64,000 nt of DNA from Pseudomonas fluvialis (GTDB lineage Bacteria > Pseudomonadota > Gammaproteobacteria > Pseudomonadales > Pseudomonadaceae). The stretch is from contig NZ_JACHLL010000005.1 of the NCBI RefSeq assembly GCF_014207935.1, positions 124,001-188,000 of the forward strand, read 5' to 3'. The translations under genes and the position numbers were made by a program. Under the pieces are notes generated by a model. It did not search any database, was not told where the DNA came from, and saw nothing but the letters and a program-made list of their open reading frames with translations. Shown here in pieces: positions 61,219 through 64,000 of the stretch. Each line of letters opens with the position of its first letter. Within the stretch, counting starts at the first letter, position 1.

Positions 61219-62340
61219 ATGGCTGATCGCGACCAACCGCACTACGACATCCTCATCATAGGCGCCGGCGCCCTTGGTCTGGCCTGCGCCGCCCGCCTGG
61301 CGCAACCGGGCCGGCGCGTCCTGATCCTGGAGCGCGAAGGGCTGATCGGCAGCCACACCTCCAGCCGCAACTCCGAAGTCATCCACGCTGGCCTCTACTA
61401 CCCGCCCGGTTCGCTCAAGGCCGAACTCTGCCGGGAAGGTCGTGAGCGTCTGTACGCCTGGTGCGCGCAGCATCAGGTCGGCCACCGGCGTATCGGCAAG
61501 CTGCTGGTGGCCGTTGCGCCGGAGGAACTCGGCAAACTGGAAAGCCTGCAGGCCAATGCCCGGGCGTGCGGCTTGCCCGAACTGCCGACACTGGACAGTG
61601 CCCAGCTGGCCCGCCGCGAGCCAGCCCTGCGCGGCATCGCCGCCCTGCATTCGCCGGATACCGGCATCCTCGACAGCCACGCCTACCTGCAGTCGCTGCT
61701 GGGTGTCGCCGAGCAACGCGGTGCCGAGCTGATTCTGCACAGCCGCGTCGACCGACTGCAGCGCCAGAATGGCCACTGGCTAGTGCATGGCCATAGCCAG
61801 GGCGAGGCCTTCAGCCTTTCGGCGGACCGGGTGATCAACGCCGCCGGCCTGTTTGCCCAGACACTAGCCGAGCACACCGGAGGCCTGAACGCCGCACTGA
61901 TCCCGCGCCTGCAGCTGTGCCAGGGCCGCTACTTCAGCTATCGCGGGCACAGCCCGTTCCAGCAACTGATCTATCCGATGCCCGAGGCCAATACCGCCGG
62001 ACTGGGCATCCACGCCACGCTGGACCTCGGCGGCCAGCTGCGTTTCGGCCCGGACGTGCACTACCTCGAGCAGCTCGATTACCAGGTCGACGAGCAGCTG
62101 CGCCCAGTGTTCGCCCGCGCCATTTCGCGCTACTTCCCCGGCCTCGATCCCGAGCGTCTGCAACCGGCCTACAGCGGCGTGCGGCCGAAACTCTCCGGCC
62201 CAGGGGAACCGGCTGCCGACTTCGATATCCAAAGCCAACACGAGCATGGCCTCAGCGGCCTGATCAACCTGTTCGGCATCGAGTCACCGGGGCTGACCGC
62301 CAGCCTGGCCATCGCCGAGCGCATTGCCCGCCTGCTCTGA
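61219..62340 (+). CDS. FAD-dependent oxidoreductase, L-2-hydroxyglutarate oxidase-like
   Basis: 373 residues. DAO fold: DILIIGAGALGLACAARLAQPGRRVLILERE with GxGxxG at the N-terminus, then IGSHTSSRNSEVIHAGLYYPPGSLKAELCREGRERLYAWC, the characteristic region of the L-2-hydroxyglutarate dehydrogenase/LhgO family, GILDSHAYLQSLLGVAEQRGAEL, and LINLFGIESPGLTASLAIAERIARLL. It likely oxidises an L-2-hydroxyacid and passes electrons to quinone or oxygen. The substrate is an inference from family. Confidence 0.85.
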   Translation: MADRDQPHYDILIIGAGALGLACAARLAQPGRRVLILEREGLIGSHTSSRNSEVIHAGLYYPPGSLKAELCREGRERLYAWCAQHQVGHRRIGKLLVAVAPEELGKLESLQANARACGLPELPTLDSAQLARREPALRGIAALHSPDTGILDSHAYLQSLLGVAEQRGAELILHSRVDRLQRQNGHWLVHGHSQGEAFSLSADRVINAAGLFAQTLAEHTGGLNAALIPRLQLCQGRYFSYRGHSPFQQLIYPMPEANTAGLGIHATLDLGGQLRFGPDVHYLEQLDYQVDEQLRPVFARAISRYFPGLDPERLQPAYSGVRPKLSGPGEPAADFDIQSQHEHGLSGLINLFGIESPGLTASLAIAERIARLL

Positions 62341-62412
62341 AGGCGCGCAGGTATACTCGCCCGACAATCACCGCGCACTCGCACCTTTCATACAGCACCT
62401 AAGGAACGGTCC

Positions 62413-64000
62413 ATGAAATCACTCGGCAAAATCCTCGGCCTGCTGCTCCTGGGAATCTTGCTGATCCTGGCGGCGCTGGGCTTTGCCCTGACCCACCTAT
62501 TCGATCCCAACGACTACAAGGACGAGATCCAGCAGCTGGCGCGGGACAAGGCCAATCTGGAACTGTCGATCCGCGGTGATATCGGCTGGAGCCTGTTCCC
62601 CTGGCTCGGCCTGGAACTGACCGACACCACCCTGGCCAGCGCCAGCACCCCGGACAAGCCTTTCGCCGACCTGCGCCTGCTTGGCCTGTCGGTGCGCGTG
62701 CTGCCGCTGCTGCGCAAGGAAGTGCAGATGAGTGATATCCGTGTCGACGGCCTCAATCTGACCCTGCAGCGCGACAAGGACGGCCACGGCAACTGGGAAC
62801 AGATCGGCCGCCCGACCACCGCGCCGGCCAGCCAGACTCCGGCAACCACCGAGAACACCACAACTGCGCCCACCACAACGGAGAATACCGGCGCCACTCC
62901 GCTGCGGATGGACATCGACAGCCTGACCCTGAGCAACGCCCACCTCGACTATCAGGATGCGCGCAGCGGCCGGCAGTTCACCGCCGAAGCCGTCGAGCTG
63001 GCCACCGGTGCCATCCGCGAAGGCAGCCCCATCCCCGTGACGCTCAGCGCTTATCTGGGCAGCAACCAGCCGGTACTGCGCGCCAAGACCGAACTGCAGG
63101 CCAAGCTGCGCTTCGACCGCGCCCTCAAGCGTTACCAGCTGGAAGACCTCAAGCTCAACGGCGAGGCCGCCGGCGAGCCCTTCAAGGGCAAGACCCTGAC
63201 CTTCACCGCTCAGGGCCAGCTGCTGGCCGACCTGGCCGCCGGCGTTGCCGAATGGAACAGCCTGAAGCTCTCGGCCAATCAGCTGCGCGCCATTGGCGAA
63301 CTGAAAGTGCACGGCCTCAACCAAGAGCCACAGGTGGAAGGCGGTCTGTCCATTGCCGCCTTCAACCTGCGCGAGTTCCTCGACGGCGTCGGCGTCAGCC
63401 TGCCGTCCATGCAGGACGGGGAAACCCTCAAGCGCTTCGAGCTGACCAGCAAACTCAGCGGCTCGGCCAAGCACCTGAAACTGGACGAGCTGCAACTTGG
63501 CCTCGACCAGACCAAGGCCAGCGGCCAGCTGGAAGTCGCCGACTTCAGCCGTCAGGCGCTGCGCCTGAACCTCAAGCTCGACCAGCTCAACCTCGACCGC
63601 TACCTGCCGGCCAAAGAGGCGGACAGCGCCAGCGCCGCACGCCAGCAGCAGGTCAAGGAAGCCCTCGCCAAGGCCGGTACAGCAGGCACCAGCGAACTGC
63701 CAGCAGCGCCGAACCAGCAGGCCTGGAGCGACAATAGCCTGCTGCCTGTCGAGAGCCTCAAGTCCCTCGACCTGCAGGCCGACATCGACGCCAAGCAACT
63801 GACCCTGCGCCAGCTGCCGCTGGAGGCCGTGCAGATCAAGCTGCAGGCGCAGCAAGGCATCCTCCAGCTCAGCGAGCTGCGTGGCGAGCTGTATCAGGGT
63901 CAGTTCGACAGCGAAGCGAGCATCGACCTCAATCCGGCCATCCCCCAGTGGCAGATCCGCAAGCAGCTGCAGCACGTCCCGGTGGACAAGGTCTTCAGCG
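62413..64000 (+). CDS. AsmA family protein, C-terminal part cut by window edge
   Basis: 529 residues are visible from the ATG at 62413. N-terminal helix LGKILGLLLLGILLILAALGFALTHLFDPNDYKDEIQQLARDKANLELSIRGDIGWSLFPWLGLELTDTTLA is the AsmA signature. A Thr/Pro/Ala-rich linker is at about 131-158, and repeated beta strands follow. AsmA-like proteins are periplasmic bridge-forming proteins tied to outer-membrane phospholipid transport. A TATACT -10-like element lies about 60 bp upstream. Confidence 0.9.
   Translation, partial: MKSLGKILGLLLLGILLILAALGFALTHLFDPNDYKDEIQQLARDKANLELSIRGDIGWSLFPWLGLELTDTTLASASTPDKPFADLRLLGLSVRVLPLLRKEVQMSDIRVDGLNLTLQRDKDGHGNWEQIGRPTTAPASQTPATTENTTTAPTTTENTGATPLRMDIDSLTLSNAHLDYQDARSGRQFTAEAVELATGAIREGSPIPVTLSAYLGSNQPVLRAKTELQAKLRFDRALKRYQLEDLKLNGEAAGEPFKGKTLTFTAQGQLLADLAAGVAEWNSLKLSANQLRAIGELKVHGLNQEPQVEGGLSIAAFNLREFLDGVGVSLPSMQDGETLKRFELTSKLSGSAKHLKLDELQLGLDQTKASGQLEVADFSRQALRLNLKLDQLNLDRYLPAKEADSASAARQQQVKEALAKAGTAGTSELPAAPNQQAWSDNSLLPVESLKSLDLQADIDAKQLTLRQLPLEAVQIKLQAQQGILQLSELRGELYQGQFDSEASIDLNPAIPQWQIRKQLQHVPVDKVFS

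Overview
The window looks like chromosomal DNA of a Pseudomonas (sensu lato), G+C-rich throughout. The evidence is gene order. The block srkA - modE - comF | bioB-bioF-bioH-bioC-bioD - small gene - acyl-CoA dehydrogenases follows the order I remember from P. aeruginosa PA0486-PA0508. The block trmL - secB - grxC - rhodanese - gpmI - envC - ctpA - periplasmic binding protein - hisF/A/H/B follows PA5127-PA5143. These tags are from memory. The presence of a complete MSHA pilus locus and of VPLPA-CTERM proteins points away from P. aeruginosa itself, perhaps to the mendocina/alcaligenes/oleovorans side of the genus (inference).

Region 1 (1-16454) is an exopolysaccharide locus of the EpsE/EpsF/EpsG/EpsL (exosortase-associated) type, cut by the left window edge. 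It holds a glycosyltransferase, a GMC oxidoreductase with a tiny twin-arginine partner, a hexapeptide acyltransferase, a flippase, an O-antigen-ligase/polymerase-like protein, a large secreted glycoside hydrolase, galE, a tyrosine autokinase, a chain-length regulator, an outer-membrane barrel, an export protein, two VPLPA-CTERM surface proteins and a priming glucose-phosphate transferase. No exosortase is visible.

Region 2 (16455-24344): the only long gene-free gap (16455-17092) carries a convincing Rsm-family small RNA with a GacA-type upstream box. It is followed by an endonuclease-I-family gene, two long-chain-type acyl-CoA dehydrogenases on either side of a GGDEF diguanylate cyclase (the upstream one with tandem PsrA-like boxes), a SprA-related HExxH protein and a small unknown protein.

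Region 3 (24345-33073): bioBFHCD reads leftward, with a BirA-like operator that lies inside the start of divergent comF. Then come modE (with a ModE box), modA and modB but no modC, and the stress kinase srkA.

Region 4 (33074-49790): a complete 17-gene MSHA type IV pilus locus, mshI-I2-J-K-L-M-N-E-G-F-B-A-C-D-O-P-Q, tightly overlapping and all on the minus strand.

Region 5 (49875-64000): trmL, a 139-bp MITE-like element with a TTA duplication that includes the secB stop codon, secB-grxC-rhodanese, divergent gpmI-envC-ctpA, a family-3 solute-binding protein, hisBHAF, a sterol-desaturase-family membrane protein, an L-2-hydroxyglutarate-oxidase-like flavoprotein, and the start of an AsmA protein cut by the right edge.

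Surface biology dominates the window: polysaccharide, sorted surface proteins, MSHA pili, a diguanylate cyclase and an Rsm RNA could form a Gac/Rsm- and c-di-GMP-controlled attachment programme. That link is inference. No tRNA, rRNA, CRISPR array, complete insertion sequence or prophage was seen.
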